NCBI GenBank assembly: GCA_028583405.1
Contig: CM053248.1
Location: 26,868,769-26,932,768, forward strand
From: Pogonophryne albipinna
Taxonomy: Eukaryota; Chordata; Actinopteri; Perciformes; Artedidraconidae
Length of the DNA: 64,000 bases
Direction: 5' to 3'
Both the position numbers and the translations under genes were made by a program. This document shows, piece after piece, positions 40,401-53,400 of the stretch (within the stretch, counting starts at the first letter, position 1; each line of letters starts with the position of its first letter). The notes beneath the pieces were generated by a model. It was not told the origin of the DNA, did not search any database, and saw nothing but the letters and a program-made list of their open reading frames with translations.

Positions 40401-41478
40401 ATTCTGAAGGAACATATAGTAATATTTTTCACAGGGAGTATGGAGAGTGTGCGGGCTTCACAGAGCGCTCACCTTGCCGTAGCTGCTGACCCCGACTGTG
40501 GGCAGCAGAGCAGCGATAGAGGAGAAGATCCAGCCTGCTGTCATGACGACGCATGCGTGTCTCAGGCGAATTTTACGGTCCAGCCGCAGAGCGTGTGTGA
40601 TCGTGTGCCAGCGCTCCAGAGTGATCGCTGTTAAAGTGAACACTGACAGCTCACTGGCAAACACCTGTCATGGAAACAAACAGGCAGACATTTATGAGTG
40701 TTGTTATTTATGTAGTGCTAGGATCTGCCTGCACAGAACTCCAAACACACCGTGAAGAAGCCCGCAACGCTGCAGCCCAGGCCCGTCTGCCAGTCTATGG
40801 CGCTGTTGTAGTACAAGCCACGAGTCAGCATGTCTACCGTTGCTATGATGATCAAGTAGATGCCCATGCAGAGGTCAGAGAAAGCCAAATGGCACATGAG
40901 GAAACGAGGAACGGTCAGTTTGGAGCGGCTGCCTGACAACACATGAGGAAGAGAAAAAAGACAAAATCTTTGTCATCAAACTGTTCTTCGTGAACCAATT
41001 CTACCAGTAAAACCTCATCAAGTCGATATTTTGTCGTGAGAAAGAGAAGAAGAAACTGATATCGCCTATAAGCAAAGGACAAAAGCAAGGAACTTTAAGA
41101 AGGAAATTAGGAAAGGAAGGTAAAAATGAAGAAAGAGCACAAGGAAGGAAAGCAGAGAGAGTAAACAAGGGAAGGAAATGAATAAACAAACACTGAGATA
41201 AAGTAGGACAGATTAAGGGAAGGTAGTAAGAAACACAATTACTATTGATTGTTATATATTGGTATTTCATACCTAACAAAACCAGAAGAACGGCTGCATT
41301 CCCCACCAGCGCGAGCACAGAGATGATCCACATGAGGGCCCGCAGGGGGACAGCAGTCATGATGTCCCCACAGGGGTTAAAGGCATCTTGGGTTGGGGTG
41401 CAGGTGACGAGGGTGAAGTTGGGGCAGTTTAGGTATTTAGAAATGTTTCGATTGGAGCACGGGTCCTCAATCACCGAT
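37438..41478 (-). CDS. fshr: fshr hinge, seven-helix domain and tail, split over four exons
   Basis: 41273-41478: hinge and helix 1 ([20 protein letters not shown]). 40751-40932: [20 protein letters not shown] and [16 protein letters not shown]. 40473-40664: [20 protein letters not shown] (the ERW motif at the end of helix 3) and helix 4. 37438-37887: helices 5-7 with [11 protein letters not shown] and [16 protein letters not shown]. The mammalian gene encodes this whole domain in one exon; here introns interrupt it after helix 1, within helix 3 and after helix 4. The tail ends RTESSSCQ then TAG, about 30 residues shorter than in human. Confidence 0.93.
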
Positions 41479-44400
41479 CTAGCACAAAATGACACAAAGA
41501 GTTCTACTTTGTTTTTACCATAAATACATTATCCTCTTTACTTTACATATTTTTCAGATTTTATGTCAACAAGACCTCAAGATCAAGGCTCTGTGGGCAG
41601 TTCTATAGTATTAGTTAATTGTAATGATCCAACAATGGAGAAGACACTGATATCACAAACAAAACATTGCTTAAATATGTAAAATATATTCCTGTTAGTC
41701 ATTTACATTTAAATATTATGCGTTGTACACCCTCACAAAAAATGTGAACAAATTGACTAAAATGTTGCATTCATTTGACCTAATAAATGGGTATATATGT
41801 TTGTATGTTTCCCCAACAGTAAAACCTATAAAATGTTATTTAATAGACTGTGTGTAAAATGGATGATATGTTAGCCTAATCGAAAATAAGTGTGATATCT
41901 GGGCATACATTTTTGCAATAATAAACACATTTTAGGAAAAGAATATATATTTTTGGAGAGAATTCTAAAACAAATATCTTGATAAAAGCCCATAAAGTTG
42001 AACATTTTTTAAAATAATTGTTTCACACAGAGAAATTGAAACATAAGAGTGCCATTGATCTTCTCATTCAATCTCTATATTTTGTTGATCTAATACTCTA
42101 ATACTTTAATTTCCTGTTCATAAACCTTTTGGGATGATAATGCATGCATACCCGTTTCTGTGAATCTTTTGCAAGGGACAGCAGTGAGACGGGTACGTCA
42201 GGTTGGCATGTTGGAGTTTGGTGAAAAGTTTAACATCAGGAAGCTTTTTCAGATTATGTGCGGACTCTGCGATCAGCACCCGAAGTCCACTGAGGTTGCA
42301 GTGTGGCAGGGATCTGAGGGCTGTGTTGGAAATGTCCCTACACACAAACAAACACAAACAAATTGCTATCTAACACTCATCATTTCATAATTCAATGCCA
42401 CATATGTGTTTTTAAGTTAATCAAAGCTTAAATTCACCTTTTTAAGGGAATAGAAACTCCAGTAACAAAATGTAATTATAAATTATTGGTAGAAAATGTA
42501 TGACTCTGACTGATTTCCAAATGATTGTTGGAATGTGTATTAAAAACACACCATAGCAATGAAAGTCTAAACTACAACAGTCTTTTCTTCTGATTGCTAC
42601 TTCAATAGGTGTCTCTTTGATTGGAGTACAAACAGGTAAAAGAAATCTCTCTCCAAACCAGATTAAAAGCACTTGGTTTATTTTTATCTTGAATCTGGCA
42701 TGTATATAAGGTGTTTCTGAGCCACATTGTGTTTGTCGTTTTCTCCTAGTTTTTATAAGTGATGATGAGCAGCGAGAATCATGAGTGACTGCTGATGTCA
42801 TGCTTACAGTATTTCCAACTCACTGGAACCTACAAAGGCATTGCGATTGATGTGAGTAAGCTGTTTGTTTCCTTTTAGGGACCTAAGAGAGAAAAAAATC
42901 AAATATGTAAGATGATTTTTTTCTTTTCTTTTTGAGTAAATCTTCTGTTTGTATCGTGTGTGCTGTGACTCACAATCTGCCAATCTTTGTGCCGTTGAAG
43001 GCGTCACTTGCCACCTCCTTGATGCCATTTCTGCAGAGCATTCTGTCATTAGAAAGGGAAGCCAAAAAACAGTTATGCGGCTCCAACACAAACAATTCGT
43101 AACAATAAACTCTACTGCATAATACAAGCTAATTTTAGTGTCTGCAGTTCCTTTGTCAGTATGATTTCACAAAAACACGAAATTGAAAGTATTAACTATT
43201 ATGTAAGACTTTCTCAGACGCATTGTCAAAAAACATTTGTTAGACTAAGCTATATATTTAGATTCTACTTAAATGAAAGCGGTATTGCCACAATTTATAA
43301 ATACTCCATTATAAGCAAGAATTTGCATTTTTAAAATGACAATGTTCTTGCAGAGGTGCATCATTGAACTAGAAAATGCAGTTCCTGCAGAAAATGCGTG
43401 TGAATGTGATCATTTTAAAGTTGGAATGAAGTCTCTAGCTGAAAGTCTGTGGAAGGAGAAGCATTTGGTGCAAGGTGTAGGTAAAAGAGGATTTGAAGGT
43501 TCCTCCCATAGAGAACAGCAGTGACGCGTCCTAAAACCCGGAAGTAAACTTCTTCCGGTTCCTTCGTCAAAAATCAATGCAATTTCTCCATAGGATTTTG
43601 GAAAATAGCTCGAAATAAGGTCTGTGGTTGACACACATTTAAGAGACGGAACACGTATCAGCCGGATAATATCCACATGTCTATCCTACTTTTATAATTT
43701 TCGAATCATAAATCTAGTCGCCAGAAGCAATATGCTAACGTTATGCTATAAACGAACTACAAGCTAGTACAGCAGCAGGGTCGCACGACTTCAACGTCAC
43801 GCCAATTTAAGATCGTTTCAACTGACTTGCACTGAAACTGCACTTTGAACACTTTAAATGTTTTAACATTTTAAACTGTATACCCCGGTTATCTAGGCCC
43901 TTTTTGTTTTGTTTAATGTATACCACGTTTATCTAGGCCCTTTTTGTTTTGTTTTATGTATACAAGTCACACTGTGGGAAACGATATTTCTGGATGTATA
44001 ACACATGTAGAATTTTTGACAATAAAGCTGACTTTGACTTTCGTGCGCTTGCATATTTTAACAAAGCTTTTCATTTTAGCCACACTGAATTTAACTAGAA
44101 GTCATGGCTGTGTCAATTACCAGTCTGATATCGTTTTACAAAGATGACAAGAAGAGTGTAGATAGAGGAGAGAACCACTACAAGTCAGGACACGTAAAAC
44201 AGTGCAGCCTAGATGAAGGTGTGCTTACCGGTGTTGTCAGGGCTAGCATGAGGGACAAGGTTTATAGTGTCAGTGAGTAGTGATAGCAAGAGTACCGTTA
44301 ACCTAGAGTTAATTTATTCACATTAATTCCCATCAACAAATCCATTTTATGTGTCACATGAAATCTTTATTACAAATATTACACACCAGAAAACACAGAA

Positions 44401-47400
44401 ATATCCATGAAATAAACATACAGTAGGCTATAAACAATTAAAGGGATAATTGGGAAGGCATTACAAATGTAAATATATTTTAAATAATAAAACAATCCCA
44501 CCACCACAGGTATCTACAGGAGAATAGGGAATTCTCTCCACAAAATGTGAATGCCCATGTGGAGAATGGAAATGCAGTCATGCGGCTGCATTAGCCATCT
44601 TTACCATCCACAATTTCAGCTGCACTGACACCCCCTGTCAGTGGAAGAAACCAAAGGCAGCTAAACGTACGCATTCAGTGGAGGAGCTATTTCCTCCAAC
44701 CAATAACTCATTCAACCCGCTGACAAGAGAGCCCACCTCCGAAGATCGTGACTGGCTGAGGGACAGACTCGGGGGCAGGTTCTCAGGAATTTCTTGGCTT
44801 CTCTCCCCCGAGCCAGAAGAGGAACACTACAGCTTGGAAACACTTACTGTTCCTGAAATTCTCAAATCTGTTGGGCATCAGGGACCTGAGGCAATTGTGG
44901 CAAGCATGGTATTGTCTGAGGAGCAACAGAGGGCAATTCAGGTGGCTACCACTGGTCAGCGAACCAACCCAAACTGGCATTTGTTCAGGAAAGGAAGGTT
45001 GACTGCCAGCAACTTTGGAGCTGTCCTGAGGTCAAAGCGTGTGACTGCTTCCCTTAGTGCCAGGGTGCTAGGGCAACAACAGGCCCTTGATGGGGTTTTG
45101 TCTGTACAGTGGGGGACTATGAATGAATGTGAGAGCGTCAGGGCATTCACCACTGCAACCCAGATGCAGGTTCATGAGTCAGGTTTGTGGCTCTCCCAAT
45201 CAGGAGTGTTGGGGGCATCTCCAGATGGTCTGGTAGGGTCTTCCGCTGTGCTGGAGGTAAAGTATCCCTACGGAGCCAGGGAAATGACAATTAGTGAAGC
45301 ATTGCAAATCAAGGGCTTCTGTGTCAGTAAGGAGGGAGAAACATTCAGCCTGCGTGAGGAACATCATTACTGGCACCAAGTGCAAGGTCAGCTTCACCTC
45401 ACTGCAAGAAAGAAGAAAGAAGAAGAAATTAAGAAATTGTGAATTGTTTTTAATTTACATTTACTCGCCTTTGCAATGTTGTGGTTGTTAGAGTGTTAGG
45501 TTTCCTGTCAGCTCGTCTGTTGGGAAGATATAAAATATTAGTTTCATGGAAGTCACACCGTCACATATAAGAGCATTAAGACATACATAGGCTAAAACAA
45601 AAACATCTAAAGATATAACCTTGCACTTTGATAAGTCTCGTGAACATTTTCACTATTTTGACATTTTTATAGATCAAAATTGAACTAAAGAAATAAATGG
45701 TAGATTAATCCATATTGAAAATAGGTGTCAGCTGCTACACTAATTATAATAGTTATATTGCTTAATTAATTAATTAAGATAAGATATTACTGTATTGATC
45801 CCAATTTGGGAAATGTTTGTGTTGCAGCAGCATAACAAGAAAAACAAAATATAAGTTATTATATTTACAAAAGTATGTGAGGGATGGAATATTAAATTGA
45901 ATATAAATGTAAAATGTACATGTGATTTGACGTCCAAGAGAAGCTATGGAGCAGAGAGTTCTCTGCCAGCCAGAGGTGATTTGTTATTAGTTCAATATGT
46001 CAAACTGATTTCCCTGACTACAATCTTTAGTTACATGGTGAAACGTTATGCTGCTTGTACTAATTAGACTTATCATATAAGCCACACAGGTTTTAATAGG
46101 ATGTATTCATTATCTTTACTTATGTTTCGGTCTTTTCAGCAGCGCCATCTCTAAAACGGCGATACAGTCACTACCATCATTTACATTTCACCGTGACATG
46201 GACAAAAATGTAACGTCAGCTTACCTCATGGCACGAATCCAGACTCTCCTTTGGAAAACATTGGCCGGGAAACGATAGAACGAGCACGTTTCATGCAAAG
46301 ACCTGTGGCTGCAACCCGGAGCAAAGCAACAAACCATTGCGTAGCTAACTAGTAGCGCTAGCTTTAGCTAACGTTAGCTAACGAAACGAACTGCCGAGTA
46401 AGATTGGAAAACACTGGTAATTAATTGTTCTATAATTTGTAAAACTACGGTGTTAAAAACGACAATTTAAAAAATACAGATTCTAATGGTCAGATATAGA
46501 TACTAAAGATAGGCAGGTACTTGCTTTCAAGCAGAACACAGGGGAAAACAAACTTAGCGGGAGTGTTTACGTGTTAGGCGTAATGACGTACAACGGCCTC
46601 GACAATTTCTGTAGTCCTATTCAGCCACTCGGTAACAACCATCGTTTTTCAGACACGTAAACTCTTCAAAAATCACCAGTGGGGTCACTGCTGATGTATT
46701 TAATGTCGTAGAACAAAACGTGATTTATCTCTTAAATTTGTGTCAACCACAGACCTTATTTCAAGCAATTTTCTAAAACCCTATGGAGAAAATGCATTGC
46801 TTTTTGACGAAGGAACCGGAAGTGCTAAAAATGTTAACTTACTTCCGGGTTTTAGGACGCGTCACTGCGGTTCTCTATTAGGCTTGTTTGAGACAAGCGA
46901 GACCTGCGCAGACCTGCGCAGTTGCGATCAACGTCTTGCTAGTGCGTTGCATGATGGTTAGTCATTTTGTCCGACTTGCTCTGGAGGCTCGCCTACATGA
47001 GACGTTGAAATCTCGCGGGACAAAGACGCCCGCAGCCTTGAGAGCGAGGCGCGGCGCGGCGGCGCAGTTCCTCTCCACGGGCTGCGGAAGCGAAATGCTT
47101 GATGGGAAACGACTCGCTGGTATCTCGAGCTGAGCGCTCATTGGTGGTTTTTACCACATGCTGCTGATGAAACTCTCCAATTGGCTCGGCAAAAGTTTGT
47201 TGTTGTTTTGTGTCAGTTTTACGTCGCCACTTCCATTCACATTTTTCATCATTGTTCCACAATGTTTATCATCATGAAATTAATATCCATATATTTTATA
47301 CTATACTTGCACTGCTTACCGTTTTCATACGTTATATATTTTAGCATATTCATACACACTGTTCATACTGCTCACAGGCTGATATCTAGTGTATTCATAC

Positions 47401-50400
47401 CCCTCACTGTTTATTCATCATTCAATTCATTCTATATTTTATTCTGTCTATTGTGTACATTACTTTTCACTTCACTGCTTGTTGCACCTGGTTAGAAGCT
47501 AAACTGCATTTCGTTGTCTCAGTACCTATAATATGTGCAATAACAATAAAGTTGAATCTAATCTTGAGCAGGAACAAATGTATTTACTTAGTACATATCT
47601 GACATTAACGATTGTGTAACATGTGTGCATTCTTTATAAATGCAAACCGAGTCAAGCCGACTCCGGAGGTGGCGGTATGCACCTTAAAGTTGTTTGCAAT
47701 CCGCCAAATAACCGAGAGAAGAAGAAGAAGAAGACGAAGCCGACTCCGAGCTCCGAGCTGTCCGACTTCAGGCGAGCTTTTTGAGACCTCCCCCGGCTGC
47801 GATCGGCTATTCTCGTCTACTTTCGAGGCGAGCCGCAACGCGTCTCAAACAAGCCTAACGACTTCCATGTTAAAAAAAGAGTTTAAAAAGCTGAATATTC
47901 CAAAAAGTATTGAAAGATGAAAGTTTCCCATCGATTGCTGAAAAGGCTGAATAGTTTGATATTTGAATGGTTTCTGTAGCTGAAAGTGTGCTGAAGTTAT
48001 TGAGAGCCAAAGTATTGGTTGATTTGAAGATTCGAAGAACTATAGTGGAATGCTATAAATAGCATTCACACTAATTAGGTTTACTGAAAGCAATAATATC
48101 AAGTTGAACCTAATATTTTAAACTTAATATTATTGCTTTCAACTAACCTCATACAATTATGTGGAATCTGTTACATACATTTAATTACATTCAACGTTTC
48201 AATTTCTTCAGTGTATATGAGTATATTTCTTTATATACAGTTTTTAAGTGTCCAACTTTTGAAAGAAATGTGTCTAGTACAAGTTAAAGTACTAAAAATT
48301 AAAAGTAAAGTCAATTGTTATCTGAAGGAACATGTGTTTTGGTACATTCTGTCAAAGAATATTTCTGTCTTTACTTTAGATATTTAACCTTATTGCCTGT
48401 TGACGTTTACGACTAACCCTGATCTGTGACGCCAGCTTTAAGGAATGTGCTCCAGCACTTAGTCTCAGTTTTATGACCGGTCAACTCTCGGTCACAGAGC
48501 CTAAGAGTCAGATAAGTGATTCAGTGTCTCCAGGTGTTAACGCCCCGATATGCTCATTAACTCACCAGTGCAGTCAGAACCTTTTGCTGCTGTGACTTCT
48601 GATATGAATTGTCCGGCCGTTGACTTGTAATAAACTATCATTGTTTGACATCAAAGCTCCAACTCTCCTCGTGTCTCTCTGAGTCCTGACTCTCCATTGC
48701 TGCAAAAGTTTCCCTTACACATTCTATGTATTATAATATGATATTATTAATTATAAGCATTTTATTGTTGCAACTGGTTGAGAGGGAGTTACTTTTTTAC
48801 AATATGTCAGGTAGTTCAATATACAGTATTTTATTTACCGATGAGAGGGTTTGTATTTAAATAATGATTTGTTAAGCATCTAATAAACTGTTGGAAAAAT
48901 GTACATAAGCAATACACTACTTAACTTACACATAGTATAGTAGAGAGAAAGAGACGTAAGGTAGCATACATATGGAGATACTCAATGGAATAAAAACAAA
49001 GAGGCAGTACGAGTGTTAAAACTGCTGAGAAGAAGACAAGTTGTAGAAACACATGCAGGACTTAGTGAAGAGGGCAGAGAGTGTTTCAGCGAACATTCAT
49101 CATTGCGCATGTAATGCCCACTCAGAGCTGTGCGAGGGTGGCGCACGTGTTTCTAAAAAAGTAATGAATGTCTTACATCTTGCTGATGTATTGAGTGCAG
49201 AGGCCTCTGAAGGCATTGCTGGGGACTCTCCTTATGTCGATGTTATCTTTCATTTCACTAAGCAGCACAAAGATAAAAACATTAATTCAAATATGATGAA
49301 AAACAGCAGATATGAGCACAAGAAATATCAGGAATACATGCTGCAATCTTCTTTAAATCCACTTTGAAGCTGATGGCTGTCAGATGGTTTGAAGAATAAT
49401 TTATATAAGGGACAGATGGTTTGTTTTCTTGATACTCCGTTCTGTAAGGACTACTCAGTGCGTAGGTTTTGTTCAATGGTGTGATTTCTTCTGGGCATAT
49501 TTAACTCTGTGCAAACAATAGCCTACATGTTCAAATGCAAGTGGGAATAATAGTGTGTGGGCATTTGTGTTTAGATACGTACAACTGAAAGCTTTCGGCC
49601 GTGGAGTGGATCTTGGTGAAGTTTGGAAATCTTCCCAGCCCGGTGTTGGAGATTTCCCTTTAAGGTGCAGATTAACCACCAAATGTTACTACAGTAACAC
49701 TGACTGCAGACTCTGAACAACACATATTCTGTGTGGTGAGTCATCTTGATAAAATCAGACAATGTTGCATTCATTCTATTAACAGGGACACAAATGATTA
49801 AGTGAAGAGATTGCAAGATATTCAGAGAGAAGCTCATGTGGCAGGGGGATAAATAAAGCGCTCCCTGTTCTAAAAAACACACATAACAAGTTAAACGTTC
49901 AGCACCCATTTAAAACTGGGACAAAAAGGTTTTGAATTTAGAAAGACAAACAAACAAGGACAACACATTTTTGAAAAGCAATATTTTAAATATCGAACCA
50001 TAATATGGAGACACCTCACAGTTGATTTCTGTTCACATTTTTTCATATAATTTGATCAGTGCTAGGTGCATATACCATCTCTATTCAATCCAAACGACCC
50101 TCAAAATAAATCAAATGGACTTTTTTGCCATTTCTTTGCTACATCCAATGGATTCAATTTAGGTTTTTATAGAACAAAAACGTTCCAAGGACACTGACTT
50201 CCAGTGGTGTAAAGTAACTAAATACATTTTCTCAATTACTGTACTTAAGTACACTTTTGAGGTACTTGTACTTGAGTATTTCCATTTTTTTCTACATTGT
50301 ACTTCTACTCCACTACAATTTAGAGGTAAATCTTGTACTTTTACTCCACTACATGTATTTACTTTTCAGATTTAGATGAATGATGTGAAATATAATCAAC

Positions 50401-53400
50401 ATTTAAGTAAGTTACTTTAGTTCCACCTGGAGTAAATTCACAAGCTACCCTGCAAAGTCATTAAAACTGGCTGCACCTTTACCAGCTTTAATAACACTTT
50501 AATGATCAATCATTATAATCAAAACATATCATATATATTATTCTAAAAATGGGCCAATACTTTTGGTACTTTAAGTATGTTTTGCTAATACTTTTGTACT
50601 TTTACTTGAGTAACATTTTGAATGCAAAACTTTTACTTGCAACACTCTGGTACTTTTACTTAACTACTTATCCCATCTCAGTTGACTTCAGCCTTTCATT
50701 TAACACATTTAAATAATAATACCACATTTAAGAAAAGTTTTTTCAAAGGGAGGAATTTTGGCAATGAATTATAACAATTACTTTAAGTTATTTGAAAATA
50801 TGTAAACAATAAATGCATATTTTACATTGCTGAAATGAACAGTGTGTGACACTTGATTTATCTTCCACTGGTCGTGAGGGAGCCCTTAAAGTAGGCCTGT
50901 CTGCCATGACCTAATTTGGACTCACAATCAGCTTGAAAAACACACACTGAAGAAGGAAGAATTACACTATCACTGAGTTCAGTCAGACAACTCACGTGTT
51001 TCTTAATATGTTTATTAGAAGCAGCATAGCTTGAGTTTGGCGTCTAGGCTCGGGCCTCATCACTCCACAGATTTACAAAGAACATTGAGTGATGATTAGA
51101 TAACTATCCCCCGAGCCTACTGGTGGAAGCTGGGGTGGAAGCTGGGGTGGTGGGGGGGCAGGCGAGCAGCAGCAACATGAAACACAGCAGCAGGAACATG
51201 AACGTAGCAATAGTAAGTGAACACAGCAGTGGCATAGCGAGGCAGAGGCAGGAAGACCTGGCAGCTTAAATAGAGCGGCATGTTTAGGAGAATGTGTTTG
51301 GTTGGTTGTAAGAGGGACGAGGTGCGTCACATGTTAATGTATGATTGATGTCTGAACTAGCTCGCAGGCTTCGCCACATTACTTACAAATGCTTTAGTCT
51401 TGTGATGTTCTTGAATGCATCTTGATGGATGTGGATCAGGTGTATTGCATTAATTATGGTTCTGAAAGGAATGCATATGTACCCATTAATATAACCGACT
51501 GCTATGACATGGTTTCACAGCTGCCATTATCGTGTTATACTTACATCGTTTGGAGTTTAGGGAGGTCAGAAAAAGCAGAAGCCCTTATACTCCTCAAAGC
51601 ACCGTTGTCAGAGATGTAGCTGAGGAGAACAGAAGAATGAGCTGCTTTCTCAGAGTGTGCAGCTCTTTTTGTTCCATAACAGAGACTCAACACACGAGAA
51701 TGTTGTATAAAATACGTCACAGGTAGTGTAAAAAAACCGGTATGCTCACATTTCAGTTAGCAGGGGGAGTCTGGTGAAGGCAAACGCGCTGATATCCTCC
51801 AGCATGTCGTTCCTTGATATTACACTTATGTTTGTGGTGAGAAACAGAGATTAGAAATTACATTTTGTAGAGAGTTTTTGTTATAAAGACTAATTTAACA
51901 TCCCTGTTGTTGCATGTTTGCTATTTCAAATAATTACATTACACATTGTAAAAAAAACTAATGAAGTTAAAGGCGCAATTAGAATTGCAGTACTTCTGGT
52001 TCCTGTTTTCCATAGTTTTAGTGATTTGATTAATTAAATCTCATGTAAATACTATATATATATATATATAGTATTATCATGGCAATCATTCGGCTTTACA
52101 GTATGTACCATACATTTTGTGTTCGCTATTATCCACATGAACACACAATACAAGACTAAGGTTTGCAGGACAAATAGATTTTTTTGGCCTTTCTTTTTTC
52201 CATTAGTTTAGATGTGATGACACCTAAGGTAGAGTCACCACCAAATGAATCCAAACACAAGGCTGTATTTGTAATCTCAATCTATATACCAAGAATTTGA
52301 GGCCCGACCACTTCTCCTCCGTGTTTTGACTTCCCGTTCATTATGTTCCAAGTCAAAGAATAAACAGCAGACACTCACAGCCTCGTGAGGTTCTGCAGGC
52401 GGCTGAAGGCCCTCCCGGGGATCGCTGTGATCTGCTTACGCGTGATAGACCTGTTGATACAAAGACCATTCACATCACCTCTCAGCAAAGATCACTGGAA
52501 CATAATCACAGAGGAGAAATCCTTAAAAAGTCATTGGTGGACATTTCCACATATTAGGAATTGTTTTTTCACACAATAAGTAAACTGTTTTGTTTACAGA
52601 ATATCTATCAAAGATCCCAAGCTTATGTTGCTTCTGGTGGTTTTGGATCCTCGTTGAAATGGCCGTCCATTGCCGCATTCTTGTAAATATCTCAGTGTTC
52701 CTGAGCCTTGACCTTCAAGCAGAGCAGAACGGATGAGCACACACACATCGCCTCCTGGGAGTTCACAGAACGTCTCTTTGGAATGAACGCTTCTTCTTTC
52801 TGCCACAAAGTTAGTTAGTGTGTCAGCTGTATTGTAGGGTAAGAATATGTACATCTGTGCGTTGCTCTTGTGTATGTTTAAGTGGATGATTGTGCTTTAG
52901 GAAACCCTAATTCTTAGGCTGATCCTCTCAACCATCGTCCCATCCCCTCCTCCTTCTGGCCTTGAGATTCTTTGAAAACCTTTTAAAGGCCAACATAAAA
53001 GTTCATAGTTCACACCCTGTATCATCCAGTTATGTGTCAATGTGTCAAACAACACATAAATCACTTGCAGTATTTAGCTGGCACACACGTCATTACGTCA
53101 AATCAGGGCCCTTCCCCAGTTCCTACACCATACGCCCAGTAACACTATTCTCAAAATCTGTCCTCACACACATATAATATGACATAGGCCCGCACAATTA
53201 CATGACATCTTTTTAATTGTTATCGCAATTTTTGACATAATACCGCTAAAGGCTGCGATATTGCACGCAGGGATAATTTGGGTTGGTTGAAAGAGAGTAT
53301 CAGTAGGAAACTGCACTTTAAAGGTCCTGTTTTTCATCAATATATTATAGGTCTCAGATATATACAAAACATATATCTGAAGTGTTTGGCTCGAAATAAA

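Larger units (their letters stand above)
43510..46876. mobile_element. 3.4-kb THAP plus SWIM/YqaJ transposon (ISL2EU-like)
   Basis: Ends AGAGAACAGCAGTGACGCG and, inverted, AGAGAACCGCAGTGACGCG continue as TIRs of about 200 bp sharing TTTCTCCATAGG/CCTATGGAGAAA-type cores. AT dinucleotides flank both sides (43508-43509 and 46877-46878). Inside are a + strand SWIM/YqaJ gene and the first exon of a THAP gene on the - strand, i.e. convergent genes. A transposase next to a YqaJ nuclease and an AT duplication fit the ISL2EU group of PIF/Harbinger-like transposons as I recall it; the class is inference. It lies in fshr intron 6. Confidence 0.75.

Noticed and set aside
51065..51330. Proline- and cysteine-rich - strand frame
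   Set aside because: Arises from GGTGGAAGCTGG and GCAGCA simple repeats beside fshr exon 4.
53170..53275. Possible hAT end (CGCACAATTACATGACATC with ATCGCAATTTT repeats)
   Set aside because: Resembles the TAGGGCTGCACGATT family but has no clear start or partner end; too weak to list as an element.
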